Origin: an uncultured Bacteroidales bacterium
Lineage (GTDB): Bacteria > Bacteroidota > Bacteroidia > Bacteroidales > UBA932
Direction of reading: 5' to 3'
DNA length: 33,934 nt
Assembly: GCA_934675095.1 (NCBI GenBank)
Contig: CAKUPC010000020.1
Location: forward strand, 1 to 33,934
Below the pieces are notes generated by a model that saw only the letters and a list, made by a program, of their open reading frames with translations, did not search any database and was not told the origin of the DNA. Below, one piece after another: positions 16,358 through 25,139 of the stretch. Numbering within the stretch: the first letter of the stretch is position 1; every line of letters begins with the position of its first letter. Made by a program: the position numbers and the translations under genes.

Positions 16358-19300
16358 TTAGTCCAGCGTAACCTTGAGGCCCAGACCGCGAAGCTCGTGG
16401 AGGAGGACATTGAGCGACTCCGGAATGCCCGGGGTCGGCATGAGGTCACCCTTGACGATTGCCTCGTAGGTCTTTGAACGTCCGGTCACGTCATCGGACT
16501 TGACTGTAAGAATCTCCTGAAGGACATTGGCCGCGCCGAATGCCTCAAGGGCCCACACCTCCATCTCTCCGAAACGCTGTCCGCCGAACTGGGCCTTACC
16601 GCCGAGCGGCTGCTGGGTGATGAGTGAGTAAGGACCGATGGACCTCGCGTGCATCTTGTCATCGACCATGTGTCCCAGCTTAATCATGTAGATGACTCCG
16701 ACAGTTGCAGGCTGGTCGAACCAGTCGCCCGTGCCGCCGTCCCTGAGATAGGTCTTTCCGAAACGAGGAAGGCCGGCCTTGTCAGTGTAGGCGCAGATGT
16801 CATCCAGCGACGCACCGTCGAAGATAGGAGTGGAGAACTTGAGTCCGAGCTCGGCTCCGGCCCACCCGAGGACGGTCTCGTAAATCTGACCGAGGTTCAT
16901 TCGGGACGGCACGCCGAGAGGGTTGAGGACGATATCGACAGGCGTACCGTCCTCAAGGAACGGCATATCCTCGTCGCGGACAACCTTTGCCACGATACCC
17001 TTGTTACCGTGACGGCCGGCCATCTTGTCGCCAACCCTGATCTTTCTCTTTCTCGCCACATACACCTTCGCCACCTGAAGCACGCCGTTGGCAAGCTCGT
17101 CACCGACCTTTATCCTGTCGATTTCACGCTTTGACCTCGCCGCCTCTTCCTTGTAGGCGATGCAGTAGTTGTTTATGAGTTCCCTGATGAGAAGGTTGGT
17201 GTTCTTCTCGGAAGTCCACTTGCTGGTGTTGATGTTCTCATAGTCAATGTCACGGAGAACGGACATCTTGATGGTCTCGCCCTTAGGGATGATTTCCACA
17301 CCGTAAAGGTCGCTGACGCCGGCACTCTTCTTACCTTCGGCAAGAACCGCAAGCTTGTCGAGGAACCGCGCCCTGAGAGCCTCGGCCTTGACATTGAACT
17401 CCTCCTCGGCCTTCTCGACACGAACCTTCATCTCGGCCTTGGCCTGACGTTTGTTGGCGCCAGCCTCCTTGCCCGCCTTCGAGTAGAGGGCGGTCTTGAT
17501 GATGGTTCCGTCAAGGGACGGATTTGCCTTGAGGGAGGCGTCCTTCACGTCACCGGCCTTGTCGCCGAAGATTGCGCGGAGGAGCTTCTCCTCAGGAGAA
17601 GGGTCGCTCTCGCCCTTAGGGGTAATCTTACCAATCATGATGTCACCCGGCTCGATGTGCGCACCGACGCGGATGATACCGTTCTCGTCGAGATTCTTCG
17701 TCGCGTCCTCGCTGACGTTCGGAATGTCGGAAGTGAGCTCCTCCATACCGCGCTTGGTGTCACGGACCTCGGTGAGATATTCCTCCACATGGATTGAGGT
17801 GAGGACATCCCAGCGGATCATCCTCTCGGAAAGCACGATTGCGTCCTCATAGTTGTAGCCCTTCCAAGGCATGAATGCCACCTTGAGGTTACGTCCGAGG
17901 GCAAGCTCGCCGTTCTGGGTAGCATAGCCTTCGGTGAGAACCTGTCCCTTCTCGACCCTGTCACCCTTGCGGACGATAGGCTTGAGGAGGATTGTCGTGC
18001 TCTGGTTTGTCCTTCTATATATAGGAAGCTGATAGACGGTGATGTCGTCGTTGAAGCTTACGAACTTCTCGTCGTCGGTACGGTCGTACTTCACGTGAAT
18101 CTCCTTGGCATCGACATAGACGACCTCTCCGCTTCGCTCGGCCATGACCTGAGTGCGCGAATCGAGGCAGACCCTCTCCTCAAGGCCGGTTCCCACGATA
18201 GGAGCCTCCGGGCTGAGAAGCGGAACCGCCTGCCTCATCATGTTCGCGCCCATCAAGGCACGGTGCGCGTCATCGTGCTCGAGGAACGGGATTAGTGAGG
18301 CCGCGACTGACGCAATCTGGTTAGGCGCCACGTCCATATAGTTGACCTCTTCCTTGGTAACCACAGGGAAGTCCGCCCCGTAACGGCAGAGGATTCGGTC
18401 TTCGAGAATGTTTCCGTTGTCGTCCATCTTCACGTTGGCGAGGGAGACCATCTGGTTCTCCTCCTCCTCGGCGCTCATGTACTGCCACCCGCCGCTGCTC
18501 AAATCGACCTTTCCGTTCTCCACCTTGCGGTACGGAGTCTCGATGAAGCCGAGATTGTTGATGCGGGCATATACGCACAGAGACGAGATAAGACCGATGT
18601 TCGGGCCCTCAGGAGTCTCGATAGGGCAAAGACGGCCGTAGTGCGTGTAGTGCACGTCGCGGACCTCGAATCCCGCCCTGTCCCTTGAAAGACCGCCCGG
18701 GCCGAGAGCCGAAAGACGACGCTTGTGGGTCATCTCCGAAAGCGGGTTGGTCTGGTCCATGAACTGGGACAGCTGGCTGGTTCCGAAGAACGAGTTGATG
18801 ACGGAAGAAAGAGTCTTAGCGTTGATGAGGTCGGTCGGGGCGAACTGCTCGCTGTCCCTGACGTTCATCCTCTCCCGTATTGTACGTGCCATCCTTGAAA
18901 GGCCGACGTTGAACTGGTTGGCGAGCTGCTCGCCCACGGTCCTGATACGACGGTTGCTGAGGTGGTCGATGTCATCCACAACGGCCTTAGCGTTGATGAG
19001 CTGGATGAGATATTTGATAATCTCGATGATGTCAGTGTTCGTGAGCACACGCACATTGTCATCAATGGTTAGATTCAGCTTCTTGTTGAGACGGTACCTT
19101 CCGACATCTCCGAGGTCATATCTCTTGTCGGAGAAGAAGAGCTTGTCGATGACGTCCCTTGCCGTGGCCTCATCAGGCGGTTCGGAATTGCGGAGCTGCT
19201 TGTAGATGTAGGTGACGGCCTCCGTCTCGGTGTTCGTCGGGTCCTTCTGGAGAGTGTTGTAGATAATCGCATACTCGTTGACGTTCGCGTCCTCCTTCTG

Positions 19301-20185
19301 GAGAAGTATGGTCTTCACGTCGGTCTCCGCAAGCTTCTCTATCGTCTCCGGGCCGAGAATCTCCCCGCGCTCGACGATGGCGGTAGTTCTCTCCACCGGA
19401 ATGACCTCTCCCGTGTCCTCATCGACGAAGTCCTCAATCCAGGTCTTCAGCACCTTCGCGGCGAGTTTCCTGCCCTGAAACTTCTCAAGATTCTCCGGAG
19501 TCACCTCGATTTCGTCGGCAAGTCCGAAGATGTCGATGATGTCCTTGTCACCGTTGAATCCGATTGCACGGAGCAGAGTGGTGACAGGGAGCTTCTTCTT
19601 ACGGTCGATGTAGGCGTACATGACATTGTTGATGTCAGTCGCGAACTCTATCCATGAACCCTTGAACGGGATGATTCTGGCAGAATAGAGCTTTGTGCCG
19701 TTGGCGTGGATGCTCGAGCCGAAGAAAACGCCCGGCGACCTGTGGAGCTGGGACACAATGATGCGCTCTGAACCGTTGATGATGAACGTGCCACCCGGCG
19801 TCATGTACGGAATGTTGCCGAGATATACGTCCTGGACCTTCGTGTCGAAGCCCTCGTGGTCAGGATCACTGCATGAAAGGCGGAGTTTTGCCTTCAGAGG
19901 AACACTGTAAGTCTGTCCTCTCTCCAGACACTCTTCGATCGAATACTGCGGCGGGTCAATGAAATAGTCAATGAACTCAAGCTTGTAGCTGTTGCGAGTG
20001 TCTTCGATCGGGAAAATCTCCTGAAACACCTGATACAGACCTTCATTCTTCCTGTTCTCAGGGGTAGTCTCAAGCTGGAAGAAATCCCGGAAGGACTTCA
20101 ACTGCACTTCAAGAAGGTCAGGATATTCAAGGAGAATCTTTGATGTTGCGAAGGAAATTCGCTGATTTTTAGTCTTTTGTGACAT
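16358..20185 (-). CDS. rpoB: DNA-directed RNA polymerase subunit beta
   Basis: The 1275-residue β subunit. The rifampicin-binding cluster (~residues 465-500) reads [19 protein letters not shown] then [11 protein letters not shown]; Asp, His, Arg and Ser at the common resistance positions are wild type, which suggests rifampicin sensitivity. [27 protein letters not shown], the MAGRHGNKG motif and the C-terminal [18 protein letters not shown] are intact. It follows rplL by 106 bp containing an attenuator-like pair of hairpins. Confidence 0.98.
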   Translation of the reverse strand: MSQKTKNQRISFATSKILLEYPDLLEVQLKSFRDFFQLETTPENRKNEGLYQVFQEIFPIEDTRNSYKLEFIDYFIDPPQYSIEECLERGQTYSVPLKAKLRLSCSDPDHEGFDTKVQDVYLGNIPYMTPGGTFIINGSERIIVSQLHRSPGVFFGSSIHANGTKLYSARIIPFKGSWIEFATDINNVMYAYIDRKKKLPVTTLLRAIGFNGDKDIIDIFGLADEIEVTPENLEKFQGRKLAAKVLKTWIEDFVDEDTGEVIPVERTTAIVERGEILGPETIEKLAETDVKTILLQKEDANVNEYAIIYNTLQKDPTNTETEAVTYIYKQLRNSEPPDEATARDVIDKLFFSDKRYDLGDVGRYRLNKKLNLTIDDNVRVLTNTDIIEIIKYLIQLINAKAVVDDIDHLSNRRIRTVGEQLANQFNVGLSRMARTIRERMNVRDSEQFAPTDLINAKTLSSVINSFFGTSQLSQFMDQTNPLSEMTHKRRLSALGPGGLSRDRAGFEVRDVHYTHYGRLCPIETPEGPNIGLISSLCVYARINNLGFIETPYRKVENGKVDLSSGGWQYMSAEEEENQMVSLANVKMDDNGNILEDRILCRYGADFPVVTKEEVNYMDVAPNQIASVAASLIPFLEHDDAHRALMGANMMRQAVPLLSPEAPIVGTGLEERVCLDSRTQVMAERSGEVVYVDAKEIHVKYDRTDDEKFVSFNDDITVYQLPIYRRTNQSTTILLKPIVRKGDRVEKGQVLTEGYATQNGELALGRNLKVAFMPWKGYNYEDAIVLSERMIRWDVLTSIHVEEYLTEVRDTKRGMEELTSDIPNVSEDATKNLDENGIIRVGAHIEPGDIMIGKITPKGESDPSPEEKLLRAIFGDKAGDVKDASLKANPSLDGTIIKTALYSKAGKEAGANKRQAKAEMKVRVEKAEEEFNVKAEALRARFLDKLAVLAEGKKSAGVSDLYGVEIIPKGETIKMSVLRDIDYENINTSKWTSEKNTNLLIRELINNYCIAYKEEAARSKREIDRIKVGDELANGVLQVAKVYVARKRKIRVGDKMAGRHGNKGIVAKVVRDEDMPFLEDGTPVDIVLNPLGVPSRMNLGQIYETVLGWAGAELGLKFSTPIFDGASLDDICAYTDKAGLPRFGKTYLRDGGTGDWFDQPATVGVIYMIKLGHMVDDKMHARSIGPYSLITQQPLGGKAQFGGQRFGEMEVWALEAFGAANVLQEILTVKSDDVTGRSKTYEAIVKGDLMPTPGIPESLNVLLHELRGLGLKVTLD

Positions 20186-20224
20186 CTTCTGCCCTTATGA
20201 TATTATTTAAGACATAAATACGAC

Positions 20225-20281
20225 AAAAAGGTTTAGGGCCTACTTCGGACCCTAAACCTGAGATTGTTCCCCTCTGGGGAA
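20225..20281 (-). terminator. Tandem hairpins/attenuator between rplL and rpoB
   Basis: On minus, after the rplL stop: TTCCCC-AGA-GGGGAA (20267-20281), then AGGTTTAGGG-TCC-GAAGTA-GG-CCCTAAACCT (20229-20259; 12 pairs with one bulge) followed by TTTTTG. The second is a good intrinsic terminator. Partial read-through would set the ratio of ribosomal stalk protein to polymerase, as known for the rplL-rpoB gap in E. coli. Confidence 0.75.
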
Positions 20282-20291
20282 GCGGGCGAAG

Positions 20292-20669
20292 TTATTTAAC
20301 CTCAACTTCTGCACCTGCCTCTTCAAGGGCAGCCTTCAGTTCCTCAGCCTCAGCCTTGGATGCCTTTTCCTTGATTGCTGTAGGAGCCTTGTCAACAAGT
20401 TCCTTTGCTTCCTTAAGTCCGAGACCGGTCTTCTCGCGAACGACCTTGATTACGTTGAGCTTAGCCTGACCTGCGCTCTTGAGAACGACGTCAAACTCAG
20501 TCTGCTCAGCCGCTGCTGCCTCGCCTGCTGCCGCAGGACCTGCAGCTACAGCAACTGCAGCTGCCGCAGGCTCGATACCATACTCTTCCTTAAGAACGTT
20601 AGCAAGTTCCTGAACATCTTTCACAGTAAGGTTTACCAACTCTTCTGCGAGTGCTTTAATGTCTGCCAT
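20292..20669 (-). CDS. rplL: 50S ribosomal protein L7/L12
   Basis: 125 residues. An N-terminal dimerisation helix ([20 protein letters not shown]), an Ala-rich hinge (~38-55) and a C-terminal factor-binding domain with [20 protein letters not shown] and [12 protein letters not shown]. It forms the stalk that recruits translation GTPases, on top of L10 coded by the gene before it (31-bp gap). Confidence 0.98.
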   Translation of the reverse strand: MADIKALAEELVNLTVKDVQELANVLKEEYGIEPAAAAVAVAAGPAAAGEAAAAEQTEFDVVLKSAGQAKLNVIKVVREKTGLGLKEAKELVDKAPTAIKEKASKAEAEELKAALEEAGAEVEVK

Positions 20670-20700
20670 AATTAGTTAATATTTAAATTGTTGATAATTA

Positions 20701-21234
20701 TTATTCATTTGACTTTTTCTCCTCAATCGCCTTCACGAGACCTGCGACAGTATTGCCGGACGCATTCTGGAGTGCAGAAATGACGTTGCGTGCAGGTGAC
20801 TGGAGAAGAGTGATGATGTCACCGATGAGCTCTTCACGAGACTTGATGTTGCAGAGTTCTCCGAGCTTGTCAGCGCCAAGGAACGCGCATTCCTGAACGA
20901 AGGCGCCCTTGAGAACAGGCTTCTCCTCGCCGGCATCCTGAAACTTCTTGATGAGCTTTGCAGGAGCGTTCGGAGTGGTGGTGAACATGATGGCCGTAGG
21001 GCCTTCAAGTGCCTGATGGAGTTCGTGGATATCCTCTCCGAGTTCCTCGGTTGCCTTGATGAAGAGAGTATTCTTCACCACGCAGAGCTTGATGCCCTTC
21101 TCAAAGCACTCGCGACGGAGCTTGGATGTCTTCTCAGCATTGAGCCCGGAAATGTCCGTAATGTAGAAATTAGGAGTTTCCTTGAGCTGTGCTGAAATTG
21201 CCTCAATTACTTCGACTTTCAATTCTTTTCTCAT
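20701..21234 (-). CDS. rplJ: 50S ribosomal protein L10
   Basis: 177 residues, the base of the ribosomal stalk. Family features: YITDISGLNAEKTSKLRREC, VVKNTLFIKATEE, LEGPTAIMFTT and the C-terminal L12-binding helix ending GLVKAIEEKKSNE. It lies 12 bp after rplA. No clear L10 autoregulatory leader is visible in that short gap. Confidence 0.97.
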   Translation of the reverse strand: MRKELKVEVIEAISAQLKETPNFYITDISGLNAEKTSKLRRECFEKGIKLCVVKNTLFIKATEELGEDIHELHQALEGPTAIMFTTTPNAPAKLIKKFQDAGEEKPVLKGAFVQECAFLGADKLGELCNIKSREELIGDIITLLQSPARNVISALQNASGNTVAGLVKAIEEKKSNE

Positions 21235-21246
21235 AATTGTAATTCT

Positions 21247-21948
21247 TTATTCAGCACTGCCGATTGTTTTAACATCAATATGAATACCAGGACTCATTGT
21301 AGAGCAGATGGTAGCTGTCTGGAGATAGGTTCCCTTCAGAGTTGCAGGCTTGAGCTTGAGAATTGCTCCGAGCAGCTCGTTTGCATTGCCGAGAATCTGC
21401 TCGCCGGTGAATGAAACCTTGCCGATTGCAGCATGAACGATACCTGTCTTATCGACCTTGAAATCAATCTTACCTGCCTTGACTTCCTTGACGGCATTGC
21501 CGACTTCCATCGTGACAGTTCCGGTCTTAGGGTTAGGCATGAGGCCTCTCGGACCGAGAATACGACCGATTACGCCGACCTTAGCCATGACGGAAGGAGT
21601 ACAGATGATGACATCAACGTCAGTCCAGCCGCCCTTGATCTTGTCGATGTACTCGTCAAGGCCCACATAGTCGGCTCCGGCTTCCTTCGCCTCGTTCTCC
21701 TTGTCAGGAGTACAAAGCACAAGGACACGCTTTGTCTTACCAGTTCCGTAAGGAAGGGTGACAACGCCGCGGACCATCTGGTTGGCCTTGCGCGGATCGA
21801 CGCCAAGCTTCACATGAAGCTCGACAGAGGCGTCAAATTTAGTGAAGGAAACCGCCTTCACAAGCTCACATGCCTCGGCAAGCTTATACATTTTGGCCGA
21901 ATCAACCTTGGCCGTAACCACTTTCTGGTTTTTTGTAAGTTTACTCAT
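21247..21948 (-). CDS. rplA: 50S ribosomal protein L1
   Basis: 233 residues. It forms the mobile L1 stalk near the E site and in many bacteria represses its own operon. The motifs [54 protein letters not shown] and [18 protein letters not shown] are all typical. It lies 11 bp after rplK. Confidence 0.98.
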   Translation of the reverse strand: MSKLTKNQKVVTAKVDSAKMYKLAEACELVKAVSFTKFDASVELHVKLGVDPRKANQMVRGVVTLPYGTGKTKRVLVLCTPDKENEAKEAGADYVGLDEYIDKIKGGWTDVDVIICTPSVMAKVGVIGRILGPRGLMPNPKTGTVTMEVGNAVKEVKAGKIDFKVDKTGIVHAAIGKVSFTGEQILGNANELLGAILKLKPATLKGTYLQTATICSTMSPGIHIDVKTIGSAE

Positions 21949-21959
21949 AGCGTGTGAAT

Positions 21960-22409
21960 TTATTTGATGCCGGCCGGCTTCTCGCCACCGTCAATCTTTA
22001 TACCCATACTTCTTGCCGTGCCGGCAACCATTGACATTGCGGACTCAATCGTGAAGCAGTTGAGATCCGGCATCTTGGTCTCGGCGATGGTCTTCACCTG
22101 ATCCCAGGTGATTGTCGCAACCTTCTTTCTGTTAGGCTCCGCAGATGCTGTCTGAATCTTGGCAGCGTCCTTGAGCTGGATGGCTACAGGCGGCTGCTTC
22201 ACCTCGAAGGTGAATGACTTGTCGCTATAGACAGTGATGACTACCGGAAGAATCTTGCCGGCGCTCTCCTGTGTACGAGCATTGAACTGCTTGCAGAAAT
22301 CCATGATGTTCAGACCCTTCGAACCAAGTGCCGGTCCTACCGGAGGTGAAGGATTTGCTGCGGCGGCCTTAATCTGGAGTTTGATGAATCCAGTAATTTC
22401 TTTTGCCAT
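21960..22409 (-). CDS. rplK: 50S ribosomal protein L11
   Basis: 149 residues. It binds the GTPase-associated centre of 23S rRNA. N-terminal [20 protein letters not shown] and [18 protein letters not shown], and the C-terminal [19 protein letters not shown] and [11 protein letters not shown] fit the family. It lies 9 bp after nusG. Confidence 0.98.
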   Translation of the reverse strand: MAKEITGFIKLQIKAAAANPSPPVGPALGSKGLNIMDFCKQFNARTQESAGKILPVVITVYSDKSFTFEVKQPPVAIQLKDAAKIQTASAEPNRKKVATITWDQVKTIAETKMPDLNCFTIESAMSMVAGTARSMGIKIDGGEKPAGIK

Positions 22410-22418
22410 AATAAATGA

Positions 22419-23003
22419 TTATTCTTTAGTTACTTGGGTAAAATTGAGTTCGAGCAGAGTCTTTCTGCCGAAAATCATAACCATCACCTTGAGTTTGCTT
22501 CTGTCCTCGACTATCTCTTCCACAGTGCCGTCGAAACCGCTGAAAGGTCCATCCGTAATCTTGACCGCGTCGCCGACCATATAATCGACAAGCGTCTCAG
22601 CCTCGCTTCCGGCCTTCTCGTCCTGCTCACCGAGCAGCCTGCGCACCTCATCGTCACGCAATGGAATAGGCAGCCTCTCTTCCTGAACCTTCGCACCGTC
22701 CCTCTTGACTTCCCTCTTCTCTGTCAGGAATCCCGACATGTGGGGAACGTCGTTGCGGATGATGTACTGAAGTTCCGGAACAAGCTCCGCCTCGATGAGC
22801 ACATAGCCCGGGAAATAGAGTCTCTCTGTGCAGACTCTCTTACCGTTGCGAATCTGATACACCTTTTCAGTCGGAACAAGAACCTGATTGACGAAATCCT
22901 TCAGACCAAAGCGCTCGATTTCCTTTTCGAGATACTCCTTGGCCTTCTTTTCCTTTCCGCCGGCAGTTCTGAGCACATACCACTTCTTTGAACTTTCACT
23001 CAT
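22419..23003 (-). CDS. nusG: Transcription termination/antitermination factor NusG
   Basis: 194 residues. The NGN domain (WYVLRTAGGKEKKAKEYLEK; LYFPGYVLIEAEL, ~62-75) binds the polymerase clamp; the C-terminal KOW domain (VGDAVKITDGPFSGFDGTVE, ~143-162) contacts Rho or ribosomal protein S10. A charged insertion precedes KOW (LLGEQDEKAGSEAETL). It lies 13 bp after secE in the usual pair. Confidence 0.97.
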   Translation of the reverse strand: MSESSKKWYVLRTAGGKEKKAKEYLEKEIERFGLKDFVNQVLVPTEKVYQIRNGKRVCTERLYFPGYVLIEAELVPELQYIIRNDVPHMSGFLTEKREVKRDGAKVQEERLPIPLRDDEVRRLLGEQDEKAGSEAETLVDYMVGDAVKITDGPFSGFDGTVEEIVEDRSKLKVMVMIFGRKTLLELNFTQVTKE

Positions 23004-23016
23004 GACGAAACGAAAA

Positions 23017-23205
23017 TTAAAGGGTGTATATTGCCTTCATCAGGTACTGGAAAGCGGTGTCCATGGCAAGAATGACAATGGCGAAAATCACAGACGCCAC
23101 CATAACGAGAATGGCGGAACTCTGCAACTTGTCCCAAGTCGGCCAGGAAACCTTTTTGGTCAGTTCATAGTACGACTCTTTGATGTAGTTAATGAATTTT
23201 TTCAT
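23017..23205 (-). CDS. secE: Preprotein translocase subunit SecE
   Basis: 62 residues with a single membrane segment (ILVMVASVIFAIVILAMDTAF, ~32-52) preceded by the conserved amphipathic part FINYIKESYYELTKKVSWPTW. This is the short single-helix form typical of most bacteria. A stem-loop (GGTGC...GCACC, 23220-23251) occupies the leader between tRNA-Trp and the start codon. Confidence 0.95.
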   Translation of the reverse strand: MKKFINYIKESYYELTKKVSWPTWDKLQSSAILVMVASVIFAIVILAMDTAFQYLMKAIYTL

Positions 23206-23284
23206 CTTTACCTTTAATGGGTGCTGTCGGTTGGAAGCTTATGACGGCACCTGTTAAACTTTACCAAATCGTAACCTTTGATAT

Positions 23285-23358
23285 TGGCAGGGGAAGCAGG
23301 ATTCGAACCCACATCGACGGTTTTGGAGACCGCTGAACTACCCTTGTTCTATTCCCCT
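23285..23358 (-). tRNA. tRNA-Trp (anticodon CCA)
   Basis: Acceptor AGGGGAA/TTCCCCT is perfect, discriminator G, and unusually for this window the 3' CCA is encoded (23285-23287). The anticodon loop CTCCAAA gives CCA. Its position between tuf and secE is the standard bacterial arrangement. Confidence 0.97.
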
Positions 23359-23360
23359 GT

Positions 23361-23397
23361 GAAAAGACGGGTGCCATCCCTGAGAAAGCGCCCGTCT
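23361..23397 (-). terminator. Terminator/attenuator between tuf and tRNA-Trp
   Basis: On minus, AGACGGG (23391-23397) pairs with CCCGTCT (23365-23371), with an additional short inner stem, followed by TTTTC. The T-tract is short, so partial termination or tRNA processing is more likely than a full stop. Confidence 0.55.
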
Positions 23398-23406
23398 ATG
23401 AGTTGA

Positions 23407-24594
23407 TTAGTCAAGAATCTTTGTAATCTGACCTGCACCTACCGTACGACCACCCTCGCGGATTGCGAAACGGAGACCTACGTTGATTGCTACAGGGTAG
23501 ATAAGATCCACATTGATTGTGACGTTATCGCCAGGCATTACGACCTCTACGCCCTCCGGAAGAGTAATCTCGCCGGTAATGTCAAGCGTACGAAGGAAGA
23601 ACTGAGGACGATAGTGATTGTGGAACGGCGTATGACGGCCACCCTCGTCCTTCTTCAGAACGTAAATCTCTGCCTGGAACTTCTCGTGAGGATGAATTGT
23701 ACCCGGCTTTGCAAGTACCTGTCCTCTCTTGATTTCCTTCTTGTCGATACCACGGAGGAGGAGACCTACGTTGTCACCAGCCTCACCCTCGTCGAGAATC
23801 TTGCGGAACATCTCGACACCGGTAATGACAGTCTTCTTCGGCTCTTCGCCGAGACCTACGATTTCAACCTCGTCACCTGTGTGAACGACACCTGTCTCGA
23901 TACGGCCTGTTGCGACAGTACCACGACCTGTGATTGAGAAAATGTCCTCGATAGGCATAAGGAACGGCTTCTCGTTGTCACGCGGAGGGATAGGAATGTA
24001 AGTATCGACTGCGTCCATAAGCTCCATAACCTTCTCCTCGTACTGAGGGTCACCGTTGAGGGCGCCGAGTGCAGAGCCGCGGATAACCGGAGCGTTGTCG
24101 CCGTCGAAGCCGTAGAATGAAAGGAGGTCACGGATTTCCATCTCAACGAGGTCGAGCATCTCAGGGTCGTCAACAAGGTCAACCTTGTTCATGAAAACGA
24201 CGATCTTAGGGACGTTCACCTGACGTGCGAGAAGGATGTGCTCACGAGTCTGAGGCATAGGACCGTCAGTTGCAGCGACTACGAGGATTGCGCCGTCCAT
24301 CTGTGCTGCACCTGTAACCATGTTCTTCACATAGTCGGCGTGGCCCGGGCAGTCAACGTGTGCGTAGTGGCGGGTTGCTGTCTGGTACTCAACGTGAGCG
24401 GTGTTAATTGTGATACCGCGCTCCTTCTCCTCCGGTGCGTTGTCGATGGAGTCAAATGAGCGAAGCTCTGAAAGACCCTTCTTAGCGAGGACGGTCGTGA
24501 TAGCCGCCGTCAAAGTGGTCTTACCGTGGTCAACATGGCCGATCGTACCGATGTTAACGTGGGGTTTGTCTCTTTTAAACGTTTCTTTAGCCAT
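23407..24594 (-). CDS. tuf: Elongation factor Tu
   Basis: 395 residues from the ATG at 24594 ([20 protein letters not shown]); the frame runs further upstream, but into tRNA-Thr. It delivers aminoacyl-tRNA to the ribosome. The GTPase motifs are [10 protein letters not shown] (P-loop), [12 protein letters not shown] and NKVDLVDD. The switch-1 region reads [15 protein letters not shown]. Domains 2 and 3 end in [15 protein letters not shown]. The kirromycin-related positions were not checked. It forms one unit with tRNA-Gly and tRNA-Thr upstream. Confidence 0.98.
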   Translation of the reverse strand: MAKETFKRDKPHVNIGTIGHVDHGKTTLTAAITTVLAKKGLSELRSFDSIDNAPEEKERGITINTAHVEYQTATRHYAHVDCPGHADYVKNMVTGAAQMDGAILVVAATDGPMPQTREHILLARQVNVPKIVVFMNKVDLVDDPEMLDLVEMEIRDLLSFYGFDGDNAPVIRGSALGALNGDPQYEEKVMELMDAVDTYIPIPPRDNEKPFLMPIEDIFSITGRGTVATGRIETGVVHTGDEVEIVGLGEEPKKTVITGVEMFRKILDEGEAGDNVGLLLRGIDKKEIKRGQVLAKPGTIHPHEKFQAEIYVLKKDEGGRHTPFHNHYRPQFFLRTLDITGEITLPEGVEVVMPGDNVTINVDLIYPVAINVGLRFAIREGGRTVGAGQITKILD

Positions 24595-24645
24595 ACTTGT
24601 ATGTTTTTTAAAAGTATTATGCAATATTATACACAAAAAAAGCAG

Positions 24646-24717
24646 AGCCGGTGGAGAGAATTGAACTCTCGACCTCTTCCTTACCAAGGAAGCGCTCTAC
24701 CCCTGAGCTACACTGGC
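24646..24717 (-). tRNA. tRNA-Thr (anticodon GGT)
   Basis: Anticodon arm CTTCC-TTGGTAA-GGAAG; D arm GCTC...GAGC; T arm GAGAG-TTCAATT-CTCTC. The acceptor GCCAGTG/CACCGGC has an A·C mismatch at position 4-69. Discriminator T, no encoded CCA. It lies ~50 bp before tuf. Confidence 0.95.
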
Positions 24718-24726
24718 GTAGTTTTG

Positions 24727-24799
24727 AGCGGAAGACGAGGTTCGAACCCGCGACCCTTAGCTTGGAAGGCTAATGCTCTACCAACTGAGCTACTTCCGC
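24727..24799 (-). tRNA. tRNA-Gly (anticodon TCC)
   Basis: Acceptor GCGGAAG/CTTCCGC is perfect; anticodon arm TTAGC-CTTCCAA-GCTAA; T-stem with two G·T pairs; discriminator T. It is nine bases upstream of tRNA-Thr(GGT). Confidence 0.97.
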
Positions 24800-24805
24800 T
24801 TTTAA

Positions 24806-24837
24806 CAACCGTATGTCTAACAAAAAAGAGCCTCGAA
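24806..24837 (-). promoter_or_regulatory. Candidate internal promoter for tRNA-Gly–tRNA-Thr–tuf
   Basis: On minus, TACGGTTG (24806-24813; one base off TAnnTTTG) with TTCG (24834-24837; one base off TTTG) 20 bp upstream. The -33 falls in the loop of the terminator at 24822-24842. A start just before tRNA-Gly would result. Confidence 0.4.
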
Positions 24838-24842
24838 GACTC
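24822..24842 (-). terminator. Intrinsic terminator inside the tRNA cluster
   Basis: On minus, GAGTCT-TCG-AGGCTC (24828-24842; one T·G pair) followed by six T (24822-24827). It would end the tRNA-Thr(TGT)–tRNA-Tyr transcript before tRNA-Gly. Confidence 0.75.
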
Positions 24843-24849
24843 TCCTTTG

Positions 24850-24932
24850 TGGGAGAAGATGGATTCGAACCACCGAAGGTGTAAACCAGCAGATTTACAG
24901 TCTGCCCCATTTGGCCACTCTGGTATTCTCCC
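24850..24932 (-). tRNA. tRNA-Tyr (anticodon GTA)
   Basis: Class II tRNA with long variable arm. Acceptor GGGAGAA/TTCTCCC; anticodon loop CTGTAAA gives GTA; T arm GGTGG-TTCGAAT-CCATC; discriminator A. Confidence 0.96.
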
Positions 24933-24977
24933 AATATGTCAAGTTCCTTTCAGAACTTCAATATTCTGAAGTTTTTG

Positions 24978-25051
24978 AGCCGATGGAGGGAGTCGAACCC
25001 ACGACCCCGAGATTACAAATCACGTGCTCTAGCCAACTGAGCTACATCGGC
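24978..25051 (-). tRNA. tRNA-Thr (anticodon TGT)
   Basis: Acceptor GCCGATG/CATCGGC is perfect; anticodon loop TTTGTAA gives TGT. Two T·T mismatches: position 29-41 in the anticodon stem (CGTGA/TCTCG) and 50-64 in the T-stem (GTGGG/CCCTC). Discriminator T. It is the first gene of the cluster. Confidence 0.94.
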
Positions 25052-25079
25052 AAAAGGCCTGTTTCCCCGAAAGGGATTG

Positions 25080-25110
25080 CAAAGATAGGCAATAATTCTT
25101 ATTCTCCAAA
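25080..25110 (-). promoter_or_regulatory. Consensus promoter of the tRNA/tuf cluster
   Basis: On minus, TATCTTTG (25080-25087) and TTTG (25107-25110), 19 bp apart: a perfect match. The start would be ~24 nt before tRNA-Thr(TGT). Confidence 0.85.
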
Positions 25111-25139
25111 ACTTTTTGCTCTTTTTCATTCAAAAATTG

